A DNA stretch of 64,000 bases from VBDM01 sp963699535. GTDB taxonomy: Bacteria > Pseudomonadota > Gammaproteobacteria > Burkholderiales > SG8-39. A program made the translations under genes and the position numbers. The DNA lies in NCBI GenBank assembly GCA_963699535.1, contig CAVOUJ010000016.1:103335-167334 (forward strand), written 5' to 3'. The notes under the pieces were generated by a model. It did no database searches. It was not told the origin of the DNA and saw only the letters and a program-made list of their open reading frames with translations. Within the stretch, counting starts at the first letter, position 1; the number at the start of each line of letters is the position of its first letter. This document shows positions 52,463-62,463 of the stretch, one piece after another.

Positions 52463-53875
52463 TCAGAGCACCTTGCCCGGGTTCATGATTCCGAGCGGAT
52501 CGAGCGCTCGCTTCACGGCGCGCATGAGATCGAGCTCCACCGCTGACTTGTAGCGCCTGATCTCCTCGCGCCTGAGCTGCCCCACCCCGTGCTCGGCGCT
52601 GATCGAGCCGCCAAGGCGCGCAACGCCGTCGTGAACGATGCGGTTCACCGCGCTCAGCTCCCGCTCGATGAACGCCGCGGCGGGCGTTCCCGTCGGGGCG
52701 GTGACGTTGTAGTGCAGGTTGCCGTCGCCGAGGTGCCCGAACGCGACGACGCGGACGCCGGGAAAGGCGCGCGCAAGCTCGGCGTCGGTCGCCCCGGCGA
52801 ACTCGGCGATGCGCGAGATCGGGAGCGACACATCGTGCTTGATATTCGGCCCCTCGTGCGCCTGCGCCTCCGAGATGATTCTCCCTGAGCGCCCAGAAGG
52901 CCCGGGACTGGGCCTCGCTCTGCGCCACGGCGGCGTCCAGAATCAAGCCTTCGCCCAGCGCGTCTTCCAGCACGCTCTCGATGAGCGCCCTCGCTCCCTC
53001 GCCCGGCTGCGTGTCCGAGAGTTCCAGCAGCACGTAATGGGCGAAACGGCGCGGGAAACGGGGCCGCTGAGTCCCTTGAAATGCTTGAGCACGAGCGAAA
53101 GACAGAAATCCGAGAACAGCTCGAATCCCGTGAGCCGCTCGCCGCAGGCATCCCGCGCCCGATCGAGCAAGGCCAGCGCCTTTTCCGGACTTTGCACCGC
53201 CGCAACCGCGGTCGCGTGCGATTTTGGCAAGGGAAAGAGCTTCAGCACCGCCGCCGTGATCACGCCGAGCGTCCCCTCCGCGCCGATGAAAAGCTGCTTG
53301 AGATCGTAGCCGGTGTTGTCCTTGCGCAAGCCGCGCAGGCCGTCCCATATCTGCCCGGAAGGCAGGACGACCTCGAGCCCCAGTACCAGCTCTCGGGCGT
53401 TTCCGTAGCGCAGCACCGCGGTGCCGCCCGCGTTGGTCGAAAGATTGCCGCCGATCTCGCAGCTTCCTTCCGCCGCGAGGCTCAAGGGGAAGAGCCGCCC
53501 TGATTCCTGAGCGGTCTTCTGCAGGCCTGCGAGAACGCAGCCCGCTTCCGCGGTCATCGTGTTGTTGCGCGCATCGAGTGACCGGACCTTGTTCATGCGG
53601 GAAAGATTCAGCACGACCTGCGCGCCGCTCGCATCCGGCGTCGCGGCGCCGCTCAGGCCCGTATTTCCGCCCTGGGGGACGATCGCGGTGCGCGTCGCTG
53701 CGCACGCGCGCACGACCCGCGCGACCTCCGCGGTCGAACCCGGCCTCACAACGGCGAGCGGCCGGCCCAGGTAGCGCTTGCGCCAATCGGTCGCGTACGG
53801 CGCGATTTCCTCCGGCGCCGTGACCAGCCCCGCGGCGCCGACGATGGCGCGAATCTCGTCGATGAGCGCTGTCAT
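52463..53875 (-). CDS. FAD-linked oxidase (GlcD/D-2-hydroxyacid dehydrogenase family), two frameshifts
   Basis: Starts ATG 53873-53875 (MTALIDEIRAIVGAAGLV). FAD-binding domain type 4: VRPGSTAEVARVVRAC, PQGGNTGLSGAATP, EGSCEIGGNLSTNAGGTAV, IGAEGTLGVITAAVLKLFPLP. C-terminal oxidase domain: VAFGHLGDGNLHYNVT and ISAEHGVGQLRREEI. The frame loses one base near 53045-53060 and gains one near 52877; together they cancel and give 470 residues. It oxidises a D-2-hydroxy acid (glycolate, lactate or 2-hydroxyglutarate); no glcEF neighbours, so a single-subunit D-2-hydroxyglutarate- or lactate-type enzyme is likely. Confidence 0.85.
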
Positions 53876-53909
53876 TTCGCCGTCGCGGCGCAACTTCGAA
53901 GCCGGATCC

Positions 53910-54596
53910 TCAGCCGACCGTCTTGAGCGCGTCTCGCATTCGCGCGATGGTCGCCCGATAGTCCTTGGAACCGAAGATTGCCGATCCCGCAACAAAGGTG
54001 TCGGCTCCGGCGCGCGCGATATCCGCGATATTGGCCGCGTTGACGCCGCCATCCACTTCGAGCATGACGGCGCGTCCCGCGCCCTGTGCCGCCTCGTCGA
54101 TCTTGCGGCGCGCCAGGCGCAGCTTGTCCAGCGAGTGCGCGATGAAACTCTGCCCGCCGAACCCCGGATTCACCGACATGACGAGCACCAGGTCGAGCCT
54201 GTGCAGCACGTGATCGAGATGATCGAGGGGCGTCGCCGGGTTGAACACGAGCCCCGCCTTGCATCCCGACTCGAGGATCAGCCCGATCGTGCGATCGACA
54301 TGTTCGCTCGCCTCGGGATGAAAGCTGATGATGTTGGCTCCGGCCCGGGCGAAATCCGGAATGATGCGATCGACCGGTTTGACCATGAGGTGCACGTCGA
54401 TCATGCTCTGCGTGAGCGGCCTGATCGCCTCGCACACCATCGGTCCCACGGTGAGGTTCGGCACGTAATGGTTGTCCATCACGTCGAAATGGATCATGTC
54501 CGCGCCGGCCGCGACGACTGCCTTCACTTCCTCGCCGAGCCGCGCAAAGTCCGCGGACAGGATGCTCGGGGCGATGCGGAAAGTTTGTGTGGCCAT
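53910..54596 (-). CDS. rpe: Ribulose-phosphate 3-epimerase
   Basis: 228 residues from ATG 54594-54596. APSILSADFARLG, HFDVMDNHYVPNLTVGP, MSVNPGFGGQSFI and LEVDGGVNAANI are the conserved blocks with metal-binding His/Asp residues. It interconverts ribulose-5-P and xylulose-5-P. In many betaproteobacteria it precedes gph and trpE; here a GlcD gene, a transferase gene and the OGT gene lie between it and trpE, and gph is not in the window. Confidence 0.95.
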   Translation of the reverse strand: MATQTFRIAPSILSADFARLGEEVKAVVAAGADMIHFDVMDNHYVPNLTVGPMVCEAIRPLTQSMIDVHLMVKPVDRIIPDFARAGANIISFHPEASEHVDRTIGLILESGCKAGLVFNPATPLDHLDHVLHRLDLVLVMSVNPGFGGQSFIAHSLDKLRLARRKIDEAAQGAGRAVMLEVDGGVNAANIADIARAGADTFVAGSAIFGSKDYRATIARMRDALKTVG

Positions 54597-54685
54597 TGCA
54601 GAAATTCTACTTGGATTCCCACCGCACCGCATGAAACCGCCGCCTGCACCTTGTCAGTGCGGGCGATTTCGTGTGGAATGAGTTC

Positions 54686-55069
54686 ATGGCCGAAACGAGA
54701 AGATACGAGGTCGCGGTCTCATCCCAGACCCAGTACGTTCCCGAGCAATCCGACGAGCAGGGCGGCCGCTACGTCTTCGCCTACACGATCACCCTCCGCA
54801 ACACCGGGAGCGTCTCCGCGCAGTTGATCTCGCGCCACTGGATCATTACCGACGCCGGCAACCAGGTGCAGGAAGTGCGCGGCCTGGGGGTCGTAGGCGC
54901 GCAGCCTCTGCTCAAACCCGGCGAGAGCTTCGAATACACGAGCGGAACCGCTATCCCGACCCCGGTCGGGACGATGCGCGGCAGCTACCAGATGGTGGCC
55001 GAGGACGGGACGCGCTTCGATGCAACCATCCCCGAGTTCACTCTGTCGGTGCCCCGCGTATTGCACTAG
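54686..55069 (+). CDS. apaG: ApaG protein (Co2+/Mg2+ efflux-associated)
   Basis: 127 residues from ATG 54686. Beta-sandwich protein: YVPEQSDEQGGRYVFAYTIT, SAQLISRHWIITDAGNQVQE, GSYQMVAEDGTRFDATIP are typical of ApaG. Its exact role is unclear; it is associated with cation resistance and Ap4A metabolism. Divergent from rpe and tail-to-tail with a small membrane-protein gene. Confidence 0.93.
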   Translation: MAETRRYEVAVSSQTQYVPEQSDEQGGRYVFAYTITLRNTGSVSAQLISRHWIITDAGNQVQEVRGLGVVGAQPLLKPGESFEYTSGTAIPTPVGTMRGSYQMVAEDGTRFDATIPEFTLSVPRVLH

Positions 55070-55212
55070 CGCGGAGGATCGTCCCTTTGGTCGGACCGAC
55101 CGGCATCGCGCTCGCCGCGCGACGGTCCGGGCAGAGTCCACCAGACGATGAACGCAAGAATGGCAAGCGCTACGCCGGCCTCGAGCAGGTAGATCCACAA
55201 CCCGGAACTCAC
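55066..55212 (-). CDS. 48-residue single-span membrane protein
   Basis: GTG 55210-55212 to TAG 55066-55068. The chain opens SSGLWIYLLEAGVALAILAF followed by IVWWTLPG, one membrane helix with a short periplasmic start, and ends in a charged tail (RGERDAGRSDQRDDPPR). Its stop overlaps the apaG stop by a few bases and it is divergent from mltA. Small proteins of this build are common beside apaG/mltA in betaproteobacteria as far as I recall; function unknown. Confidence 0.55.
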   Translation of the reverse strand: MSSGLWIYLLEAGVALAILAFIVWWTLPGPSRGERDAGRSDQRDDPPR

Positions 55213-55244
55213 GTCGCTATACTCTCTCAAATCGCTTGGAGCAA

Positions 55245-56471
55245 ATGATAGAGCATCTGCGTTGGGCGGTCGTTCTTGCCGCCGGATTGATTGCTGGCTG
55301 TGCGGTCCAGCCTGGACTGGATGTCTCCGCGGGCTGCCCCTCGGGCGCTTGCCCTGCGTGCCCCTCGTGCCCCGCGCGGCCGGCCGTCGCCCAGAGAATC
55401 AATCCTCTGGAACCGGTGGCATTCGATACGATTGCAGGCTGGAAGGAGGGCGAGCAGGCGGCCGCCTGGAGCGCACTCCTCCTGTCGTGTCAGGCGCTGC
55501 GCTGGCGCGAAGCCTGGCGGGGTGCTTGCGCGCGCGCAGCCGAGCTTCGCTCCCCCAACGACGAAGACGCGCGACGCTTCTTCGAGGATCATTTCATTCC
55601 CTGGCGCCTCGCCAACCCCGATGGGTCGCTCGAAGGCATCGTGACGGGCTACTACGAGCCGCTGGTGCGCGGCAGCCGCCAAAGGGTCCCGCCGTACATC
55701 CATCCTCTCTATGCTCCGCCTGACGACCTGCTTACGATCGACCTCGGCGCAACGAATCCGGAACTTCGCGGAATGCGCCTGCGCGGGCGAATGGAGGGAA
55801 GACGGGTCGTGCCCTATTACTCGCGCGCGGAAATCGCCCGCGGCGCGGCGCCCGTCGCGGGAAAGGAAATCGTCTGGATCGACGATCCGATCGACGCATT
55901 CTTCCTTCAGATCCAGGGTTCGGGACGCGTCCGGCTCGAAAGCGGGGAAACGCTGCGCATCGGCTACGCCGACCAGAACGGCCACCCTTTTCTGTCGATC
56001 GGACGCTATCTGGTCGAGCGCGGCGAGTTGAAGCTCGGCGAAGCCTCGATGCAGACGATCAAGTCATGGGCTGCGGCCAATTCGAAGCGCCTGGAGGAAC
56101 TCCTCAATCACAACCCGAGCTTCGTGTTTTTCCGCGAACTGCCTCTCGACAACCCGGCGAACGGCCCGGTCGGAGCCCTGGGCGTGCCACTCACTGCGGG
56201 ACGCTCGATCGCCGTGGATCCGCGCTACGTCCCGCTCGGCGCACCAGTATTCATCGGCACGACCCACCCGGCGAGCGAAACTCCGCTCAACCGGCTGGTG
56301 CTCGCCCAGGACGCCGGCGGAGCAATCCGCAATCCGGTGCGCGCGGACTTCTTCTGGGGATTCGGCCCTGAGGCGGGGGCCCAAGCAGGACGCATGCGGC
56401 AACAGGGACGGATGTGGGTCCTGCTCCCCAAGGAGCTGAAAGCGGGCGCGGCGATACCGTCCACGCCCTAG
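55245..56471 (+). CDS. mltA: Membrane-bound lytic murein transglycosylase A
   Basis: 408 residues from ATG 55245 (GGAG 4-5 bases upstream). Lipobox LIAGC (Cys near 19). MltA domain: GIVTGYYEPLVRGSRQR, FFLQIQGSGRVRLESGE, GYADQNGHPFLSIGRYL; catalytic Asp region AQDAGGAIRNPVRADFFWGF (3D domain). It cleaves the glycan strand of peptidoglycan to anhydroMurNAc ends, which AnmK (also in this window) would recycle. Converges with dsbC, stops 1 bp apart. Confidence 0.93.
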   Translation: MIEHLRWAVVLAAGLIAGCAVQPGLDVSAGCPSGACPACPSCPARPAVAQRINPLEPVAFDTIAGWKEGEQAAAWSALLLSCQALRWREAWRGACARAAELRSPNDEDARRFFEDHFIPWRLANPDGSLEGIVTGYYEPLVRGSRQRVPPYIHPLYAPPDDLLTIDLGATNPELRGMRLRGRMEGRRVVPYYSRAEIARGAAPVAGKEIVWIDDPIDAFFLQIQGSGRVRLESGETLRIGYADQNGHPFLSIGRYLVERGELKLGEASMQTIKSWAAANSKRLEELLNHNPSFVFFRELPLDNPANGPVGALGVPLTAGRSIAVDPRYVPLGAPVFIGTTHPASETPLNRLVLAQDAGGAIRNPVRADFFWGFGPEAGAQAGRMRQQGRMWVLLPKELKAGAAIPSTP

Positions 56472-56472
56472 A

Positions 56473-57174
56473 TCACTTCCTCGCTTCTTCGATGAGCTTC
56501 ACCAACTCTTCGGGCCGGGCGCCCAGGATGCGCTGACCGTTTGCAGCAAAGCTGGTCGGTGTGGCTCTCACCCCGACCTTCTGGCCCAGAGCGAGCCACC
56601 GATCGACGGGCGCGCTGCAGGCCCCGGAAACAGCCACATCCCGGCCGTTGAGCATGAAATCGTAGTAGGCCTTGGCCCGATCGGGCGCACACCAGATCGC
56701 CCGCGACTTGTCCGTCGACTCGGCACGGATGATCGGGAAGAGGAAGGTGTAGATCGTGATGTCGTCCTCGCGCATCAGGGCCCGGTCCAGATTCCTGCAA
56801 TACGGACAGTAGGGATCGGAGAAGATCGCAACCACGCGCTTCCCGTTGCCGCGCACCTGCTTGATCGCGATCTCGAACGGCAAATCTTCGAACTTTATCG
56901 CGGAGAGTTTTTGCTGGCGCTCCTCGGTGACGTTCTTCTGGGAACGCGCATCGATGATCTCGCCGCGGAAAACGAAGTTCACCTTCTCGTCGGCGTAGAA
57001 GATCGTGTCCCCGACCACGATTTCGTACAGGCCGGAATACGGCGTTTTGGCGACGCTCGTCACCTTCATTCCCGCGAAGCGGGCCTCGACGCCCCGCTTG
57101 ACCTGAGCCTCGTCGGCGAGTGCCGCCGCCGTGAAGGACAACGCAATACACAGGGCTGCCAGCCGCGCACTCAT
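56473..57174 (-). CDS. dsbC: Thiol:disulfide interchange protein DsbC
   Basis: 233 residues. Signal peptide (cleavage near LADE), N-terminal dimerisation domain (SVAKTPYSGLYEIVVGDTIF), thioredoxin domain with active site CPYC in FSDPYCPYCRNLD and cis-Pro loop VRATPTSF. It isomerises wrong disulfides in the periplasm, useful for cytochrome c maturation. ATGA overlap with the ubiH-family gene upstream. Confidence 0.93.
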   Translation of the reverse strand: MSARLAALCIALSFTAAALADEAQVKRGVEARFAGMKVTSVAKTPYSGLYEIVVGDTIFYADEKVNFVFRGEIIDARSQKNVTEERQQKLSAIKFEDLPFEIAIKQVRGNGKRVVAIFSDPYCPYCRNLDRALMREDDITIYTFLFPIIRAESTDKSRAIWCAPDRAKAYYDFMLNGRDVAVSGACSAPVDRWLALGQKVGVRATPTSFAANGQRILGARPEELVKLIEEARK

Positions 57175-58355
57175 GATGATTCCTTTCGACGAAGGCCCCC
57201 GCCCACCGCGATAGCGCGGCGCGAGAGGAACGTCTTTATGACCGGTACGGAGTTCGTCAGGTTCAATCCGAGATTCCGGAAGCGCGCGGCGATCCGGTTG
57301 TCCGAAGCGAACATCCGGGCGAGCGCGTCGGTGACAAAGCGCAGCGCGAGTATATCCTCGGCACGCGCGCGCTCAAAGCGCCGCAGCAGGAGGGGATCCC
57401 CCGCGTCGGGTGCCCCGAGGAGCAGCTCCGAAAGCGAATGGGCGTCGCCCAATCCCAGATTTGCGCCCTGACCCGCAAGCGGATGCACGACGTGCGCCGC
57501 GTCGCCGATCAGAGCGACGCGCCCATGCCCGATGCGCTTGGCGATCATCCGGCTCAAGGGGAAGGCGAGAGGCGCCGTGAGCAGTTCCAGCTCGCCGAGG
57601 ACTTCGCCGCCCGCTCCGGCTACGCGCCGGCAAAAAGCGTCCGGCGGCAGAGCGAGCAGATCGCGCGCATGCGGCTCGGGCGCCGACCAGACGATCGAAA
57701 CGCGCCGGTCGGGGAGCGGCAGATACGCGAGTACGCCGTCGCGGCGAAACCATTGATACGCGATATTGCGGTGCGGCCGCGCGCAGGCGAAGTTGGCGAC
57801 GATCCCCCGCTGCGCATAGCTGCCGGCCCGGGCGTCGATACCTGCGGAGCGCCGCACCCACGAGTCGGCGCCGTCCGCGCCGACCACGAGCTTCGCGGTC
57901 GCCACCTTACCGTCTTCAAGGCGGATCTCGACGCGCTCGCCCTCCCGGCGCAGCTCGGCGGGAGCCGCCGGACACAGCAGCGCGAGATTGTCCTGGCGCT
58001 CGAGGCCTTCCCACAGCGCGTGCTGCAGCCGGCTGGATTCGACTGTCGCTGCGAGCTGAAGCGCCCCGGACTCATAGGCGGAAAAATCGAGATGCGAGCG
58101 AGCGTCGTCGCCGAATACGCGCATGTCGTAGATCGGTGTCACGCGAGCGCTCTCGATTCGCGCCCACGCGCCGACGCCTTCGAGGAAAGCGATGCTCGCC
58201 GGGGTCAGCGCGAACACCCGCGAGTCCCATTCGGCGGTCGCCGCAGCAGGCCGCCTGCGTTCGATCAGTGCAAGCTTGAGCCTGGTCCCGGCCAGCGCCG
58301 CGGCAAGGCTCGCTCCGGGAAGCCCGCCGCCGATGATGACGACGTCGAAATTCAC
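57171..58355 (-). CDS. UbiH/UbiF/COQ6-family FAD monooxygenase
   Basis: 394 residues from GTG 58353-58355. FAD motif IIGGGLPGASLAAAL, the DG motif VGADGADSWVRRSAG and the GDAAHVVHPLAGQGANLGLG block define the family, which hydroxylates the ring in ubiquinone synthesis. Which position (C1, C5 or other) cannot be told from sequence, so no symbol is given. It is divergent from tRNA-Met across 76 bp. Confidence 0.88.
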   Translation of the reverse strand: MNFDVVIIGGGLPGASLAAALAGTRLKLALIERRRPAAATAEWDSRVFALTPASIAFLEGVGAWARIESARVTPIYDMRVFGDDARSHLDFSAYESGALQLAATVESSRLQHALWEGLERQDNLALLCPAAPAELRREGERVEIRLEDGKVATAKLVVGADGADSWVRRSAGIDARAGSYAQRGIVANFACARPHRNIAYQWFRRDGVLAYLPLPDRRVSIVWSAPEPHARDLLALPPDAFCRRVAGAGGEVLGELELLTAPLAFPLSRMIAKRIGHGRVALIGDAAHVVHPLAGQGANLGLGDAHSLSELLLGAPDAGDPLLLRRFERARAEDILALRFVTDALARMFASDNRIAARFRNLGLNLTNSVPVIKTFLSRRAIAVGGGLRRKESS

Positions 58356-58387
58356 TCGGCGATTGTACTCGCCTTCGATTCGCTTCC

Positions 58388-58417
58388 TTGACAACACTCC
58401 GACAGGAAAAGGATAAT
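58388..58417 (+). promoter_or_regulatory. Sigma-70 promoter of tRNA-Met
   Basis: TTGACA (58388-58393), 18-bp spacer, GATAAT (58412-58417), ending 14 bp before the tRNA. Near consensus. Confidence 0.8.
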
Positions 58418-58431
58418 TCGCCGCTTTCCGT

Positions 58432-58508
<77 letters not shown>

Positions 58509-58527
58509 CTTCTTCCCAGGCGAGACC

Positions 58528-58869
58528 ATGACCCCATGCCGCGCCGCATGTCTTGCCCTCGTTTCGGTCTGGTTGTGGGCCGCACCGGTCCTCGCCCAGA
58601 TTCGGTACTCCCCTATCCCCGATAACGCAAAGCTCGGCCATATCCGGCACGTGGAAGCGATGGCTGTGACCGTGAGCAAGAAGCCGATGCAGCTCGCCGC
58701 CGGCGCGACCATCCGAAACCAGAGGAACCTGATCATCGTTCCGGTCGCCATTCCCGGCGAGGGCGCCTGGGCGGCTTTCACGCTGGATCGCAATGGGCAG
58801 ATTTCCCAGGTGTGGCTGCTGACGCCCGAGGAACTCGCGCGTGCGAGGAAACGCTCGAGCGGCGGCTAG
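58528..58869 (+). CDS. Small secreted hypothetical protein
   Basis: 113 residues: Sec signal peptide (CLALVSVWLWAAPVLAQ) and a compact beta-rich body with IRYSPIPDNAKLGHIRHVEA and RNLIIVPVAIPGEGAWAAFT. No known motif. It ends one base before the miaB start, so the two are probably cotranscribed. Function unknown. Confidence 0.65.
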   Translation: MTPCRAACLALVSVWLWAAPVLAQIRYSPIPDNAKLGHIRHVEAMAVTVSKKPMQLAAGATIRNQRNLIIVPVAIPGEGAWAAFTLDRNGQISQVWLLTPEELARARKRSSGG

Positions 58870-58870
58870 C

Positions 58871-60198
58871 GTGAAGCTCTTCATCCGCACCTTCGGCTGC
58901 CAGATGAACGAGTACGACTCGGACAGGATGGCGGACTTGCTGCACGCCGAAAAGGGCTTCGAGACGACCGACCGGCCCGAGGACGCCGATCTGATCCTGT
59001 TCAATACGTGCTCGGTGCGCGAAAAGGCGCAGGAGAAAGTCTTTCACGACCTCGGCCGGGTCAAGCACCTGAAACGGGAAAAGCGCGAGCTGCTGATCGG
59101 CGTGGGCGGCTGCGTCGCGAGCCAGGAAGGCGCGGCGATCGTCGCGCGCGCCCCCTATGTCGATCTGGTGTTCGGCCCGCAGACCCTGCACCGGCTGCCG
59201 GAGATGATCGACGCTCGGCGCAGCTCGGGACGGCCGCAGGTGGACGTCTCATTTCCCGAAATCGAGAAATTCGACCGGCTCCCGCCCGCGCGCGTGGAAG
59301 GGCCTCGCGGCTACGTGTCGATCATGGAGGGATGCAGCAAGTATTGCAGCTTCTGCGTCGTTCCCTACACCCGCGGCGAGGAAATGTCGCGGCCCTTCGA
59401 CGACGTTCTCACGGAAATCGCGGACCTCGCCGGCCAGGGAGTGAAGGAAGTCACCCTGCTCGGCCAGAACGTCAACGCCTATCGAGGCAGCATGCCCGAA
59501 TCGGGAGTCGCGGATTTTGCGCTGCTCCTCGACTACGTCGCCGCAGTTCCCGGAATCGGGCGCATCCGCTACACGACATCGCACCCGAGGGAATTCACCG
59601 AGCGCCTGATCGACGCCCATTCCCGGATAGCCAAGCTCGCGCCGCATGTGCACCTGCCGGTGCAATCGGGCTCGGACCGGGTTCTGGCCGCGATGAAGCG
59701 CGGCTACACCGTCCTCGAATACAAGTCGATCGTCCGAAAGCTCCGCGCCGTGAGGCCCGACGATCAGCATCTCCTCGGATTTCATCGTCGGGTTTCCCGG
59801 CGAAACCGAAAGGGAGTTCGAGGCCACACTAGGGCTCATCGACGAGGTCGGCTTCGACAATTCGTTTTCCTTCGTCTACAGCACGCCGGCCAGGCACGCC
59901 TGCGGCCGAGCTTCCCGACGATACTCCTCAGGAGCAGAAGCTCGCGCGTCTCGCACGGCTGCAGGAAAGAATCGATGCACAGGAAAGGAGTATCTCCGAG
60001 CGGATGATCGGCACACGTCAACTCATCCTCGTCGAAGGCGCCTCCAGCAGGGACACCGCGGAGCTGTCGGGGCGAACGGGAAACAACCGCGTGATCAACT
60101 TCCGGGGATCGCGCGAGCTCATCGGGCAGTTCGTCGAAGCGACCGTCACGGCGGCAAGGCGCCATTCGCTGCGCGGCGAGGTGAGCGTTGCGGCGTAG
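58871..60198 (+). CDS. miaB: tRNA-2-methylthio-N6-dimethylallyladenosine synthase, two frameshifts
   Basis: Starts GTG 58871 (VKLFIRTFGCQMNEYDSDRM). Methylthiotransferase domain cysteines in FGCQMN, NTCSVRE and GGCVAS; radical SAM motif in GCSKYCSFCVVP (CxxxCxxC); TRAM domain at the end (MIGTRQLILVEGASS). An extra base near 59762 and another near 59880-59883 break the frame; removing both gives ISISSDFIVGFPGETEREFE and YSRRPGTPAAELPDDTPQEQ, exactly the family consensus, and 441 residues. It adds a methylthio group to i6A37 of tRNAs. Near-universal gene, so sequence error is likely. Confidence 0.9.
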
Positions 60199-60202
60199 GC
60201 CC

Positions 60203-61144
60203 TTGAAGACCCACCCCATGGAGCTGACCCTCGCTCCCGTCGACAATCAGCGCCTCGCCAACCTCTGCGGCGCCATGGACGGAAACCTGAGGCAGATCGA
60301 AGCCGCGCTCGACGTCTCGATCGCCCGCCGCGGTGAGCGTTTCACCATTCGCGGCGCGCAGTCGGCGCAAGCAGCCGAGGTGCTGAAGAAGTTCTACGGA
60401 GAGGCGAAGCGCGGTCTCAGCCTCGACGATGTCCAGCTCGGCCTGATCGAAGCCCGCGCCCGCGGGCGCGGGGAAACCAAGGACGAGACGCCGCTCCTCA
60501 CCCGCCGGGCCGACCTGCACGGCCGCACTCCGAGACAGCGCCAGTACATCCAGAACATCCTCGAGCACGACATCACCTTCGCGGTTGGTCCGGCCGGCAC
60601 CGGCAAGACCTATCTCGCGGTGGCCTGCGCCGTCGATGCGCTGGAGCGCGACGCCGTCAAGCGCATCGTGCTCGTGCGTCCGGCAGTCGAGGCGGGCGAG
60701 CGGCTCGGCTTTCTCCCCGGCGACCTCGCGCAGAAGGTCGATCCCTACCTCCGGCCGCTCTACGACGCGCTCTACGACCTGCTCGGGTTCGACAAGGTCG
60801 GGAGGCTTTTCGAGCGGGGCGCGATCGAGCTTGCGCCGCTCGCCTACATGCGCGGCCGCACGCTGAACCATTCCTTCGTCATCCTCGACGAGGCGCAGAA
60901 CACGACGCCCGAGCAGATGAAGATGTTCCTCACCCGAATCGGATTCGGCTCGAAGGCCGTGGTCACCGGCGACGTCACGCAGATCGACCTTGCGCGCGGC
61001 CAGAAGAGCGGGATGGTCGCAGTGCAGAAGATCCTTGCCGACGTGCGCGGGATCGCGTTCAGCGCATTCAAGAGCGAGGACGTCGTCCGCCATCCCCTCG
61101 TGCAGCGCATCGTGGACGCCTACGAGCGTCACGGCGACGAGTAG
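60203..61144 (+). CDS. phoH: PhoH family protein (phosphate-starvation-inducible ATPase)
   Basis: 313 residues from TTG 60203 (LKTHPMELTLAPVDNQRLAN); ATG 60218 is an alternative. N-terminal KH-like part, then Walker A GPAGTGKTYLA and Walker B FVILDEAQNTT, VVTGDVTQIDL. PhoH/YbeZ is an ATPase working with YbeY in RNA and ribosome quality control. It is 4 bp after miaB and 6 bp before ybeY, in the conserved miaB-phoH-ybeY-corC-lnt order. Confidence 0.93.
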   Translation: MKTHPMELTLAPVDNQRLANLCGAMDGNLRQIEAALDVSIARRGERFTIRGAQSAQAAEVLKKFYGEAKRGLSLDDVQLGLIEARARGRGETKDETPLLTRRADLHGRTPRQRQYIQNILEHDITFAVGPAGTGKTYLAVACAVDALERDAVKRIVLVRPAVEAGERLGFLPGDLAQKVDPYLRPLYDALYDLLGFDKVGRLFERGAIELAPLAYMRGRTLNHSFVILDEAQNTTPEQMKMFLTRIGFGSKAVVTGDVTQIDLARGQKSGMVAVQKILADVRGIAFSAFKSEDVVRHPLVQRIVDAYERHGDE

Positions 61145-61150
61145 TCCGGC

Positions 61151-61636
61151 GTGCGCGGCGGGTCGGGTCCTGCTTTGCGACGAGCTTCGCAACGAGCGCG
61201 AAGGCCGCGCCTCACGCTCCACCTCCAGATTGCTTCGCGCGCCGTTCGCGTCCCCGGGCTTCTCCGGTTGCGCCGCTGGGCCCGAGCGGCACTCGAGGGC
61301 CCTGGCGAGATCACCGTGAGGATCGTCGGCGCCGCGGAAGCCCGGGCCCTCAACCGCCGCTATCGCGGTCGCGATTACGCGGCCAACGTGCTCGCCTTTC
61401 CCTACGACTCGTCGCGCGGGATGCTGTGGGGCGACGTCGTCCTGTGTGCACCGGTGATCGCACGCGAAGCGCGCGTGCAAGGCAAGGCCTTGGATGCGCA
61501 TTTTGCGCATTTGACGGTCCACGGATTGCTGCATCTGCGGGGACACAAGCACGCGCGGCGGCGCGAAGCCGCGCGCATGGAAGCCCTGGAAACGAAGCTT
61601 CTCGCCAAACTCGGGTATCCTGATCCATACGAATGA
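61151..61636 (+). CDS. ybeY: Endoribonuclease/rRNA maturation factor YbeY
   Basis: 161 residues, starting at GTG 61151 (start uncertain because the first 20 residues are not conserved). Zinc motif H-x3-H-x5-H in HGLLHLRGHKH and LNRRYRGRDYAANVLAFPYD are diagnostic. It matures 16S rRNA 3' ends and joins 70S quality control. Stop overlaps the corC ATG. Confidence 0.92.
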   Translation: MRGGSGPALRRASQRARRPRLTLHLQIASRAVRVPGLLRLRRWARAALEGPGEITVRIVGAAEARALNRRYRGRDYAANVLAFPYDSSRGMLWGDVVLCAPVIAREARVQGKALDAHFAHLTVHGLLHLRGHKHARRREAARMEALETKLLAKLGYPDPYE

Positions 61637-62463
61637 ACGAACCGAGCAAACCTTCGCTGCTTGAGCGCCTTTCCGCTCTGCTGATGCGCGAGCCCGAGGA
61701 CCGCGAGCAGCTGGTCAAGCTACTGCACTCGGCCTTCGAGCGGAATCTCCTCGACGGCGACGCCCTGTCGATGATCGAGGGCGCCTTGCAGGTGTCGGAG
61801 ATGCAGGTGCGGGACATCATGGTGCCGCGTTCGCAGATGGACGTCATCGACGTCAACGAGTCCCCCGACCAATTCATCCCGCACGTCATCGCGACGGCTC
61901 ATTCGCGCTTCCCGGTGATCGACAAGAACCGCGACGACGTTATCGGCATCCTGCTTGCAAAAGATCTGCTGCGTTACTACGCCGGCGAGGAAGAGTTCCG
62001 GGTGCGCGCCATGCTCAGACCCGCGGTGTTCGTCCCGGAATCTAAGCGCCTCAACGTGCTGCTGCGCGAGTTCCGCGCGAACCGCAACCACATGGCGGTG
62101 GTCGTCGATGAGTACGGAGGCGTAGCGGGCCTGGTGACGATCGAGGACGTACTCGAGCAGATCGTCGGCGAGATCGAGGACGAGTACGATTTCGACGAGT
62201 CCGAGGACAACATCGTCGGCGAACAAGGCGGGCTCTATCGCGTCAAGGCGCAGACCGAGATCGCGGACTTCAACCAGACTTTCGGGACCCGATTCTCCGA
62301 CACCGACTTCGACACGATCGGCGGCATGGTCATTCACCACCTCGGACGCCTTCCCAAGCGCGGCGAGTCCATCACCATCGGCAGCCTGCGCTTCCTGGTG
62401 TTGCGCGCCGACAGCCGCCGGTTGCACGTCCTGCAGGTACACAGGCTTCTGGACAAGGCTTGA
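61633..62463 (+). CDS. corC: CorC/HlyC family CBS-domain protein
   Basis: 276 residues. Two CBS domains (about 70-185: VRDIMVPRSQMDVID, GVAGLVTIEDVLEQIVGEIE) followed by the CorC_HlyC transporter-associated domain (FSDTDFDTIGGMVIHHLGRL). It lacks membrane helices, so it is the soluble YbeX/CorC type linked to magnesium/cobalt efflux and ribosome-related phenotypes. ATGA overlap with ybeY and TTGA overlap with lnt. Confidence 0.93.
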   Translation: MNEPSKPSLLERLSALLMREPEDREQLVKLLHSAFERNLLDGDALSMIEGALQVSEMQVRDIMVPRSQMDVIDVNESPDQFIPHVIATAHSRFPVIDKNRDDVIGILLAKDLLRYYAGEEEFRVRAMLRPAVFVPESKRLNVLLREFRANRNHMAVVVDEYGGVAGLVTIEDVLEQIVGEIEDEYDFDESEDNIVGEQGGLYRVKAQTEIADFNQTFGTRFSDTDFDTIGGMVIHHLGRLPKRGESITIGSLRFLVLRADSRRLHVLQVHRLLDKA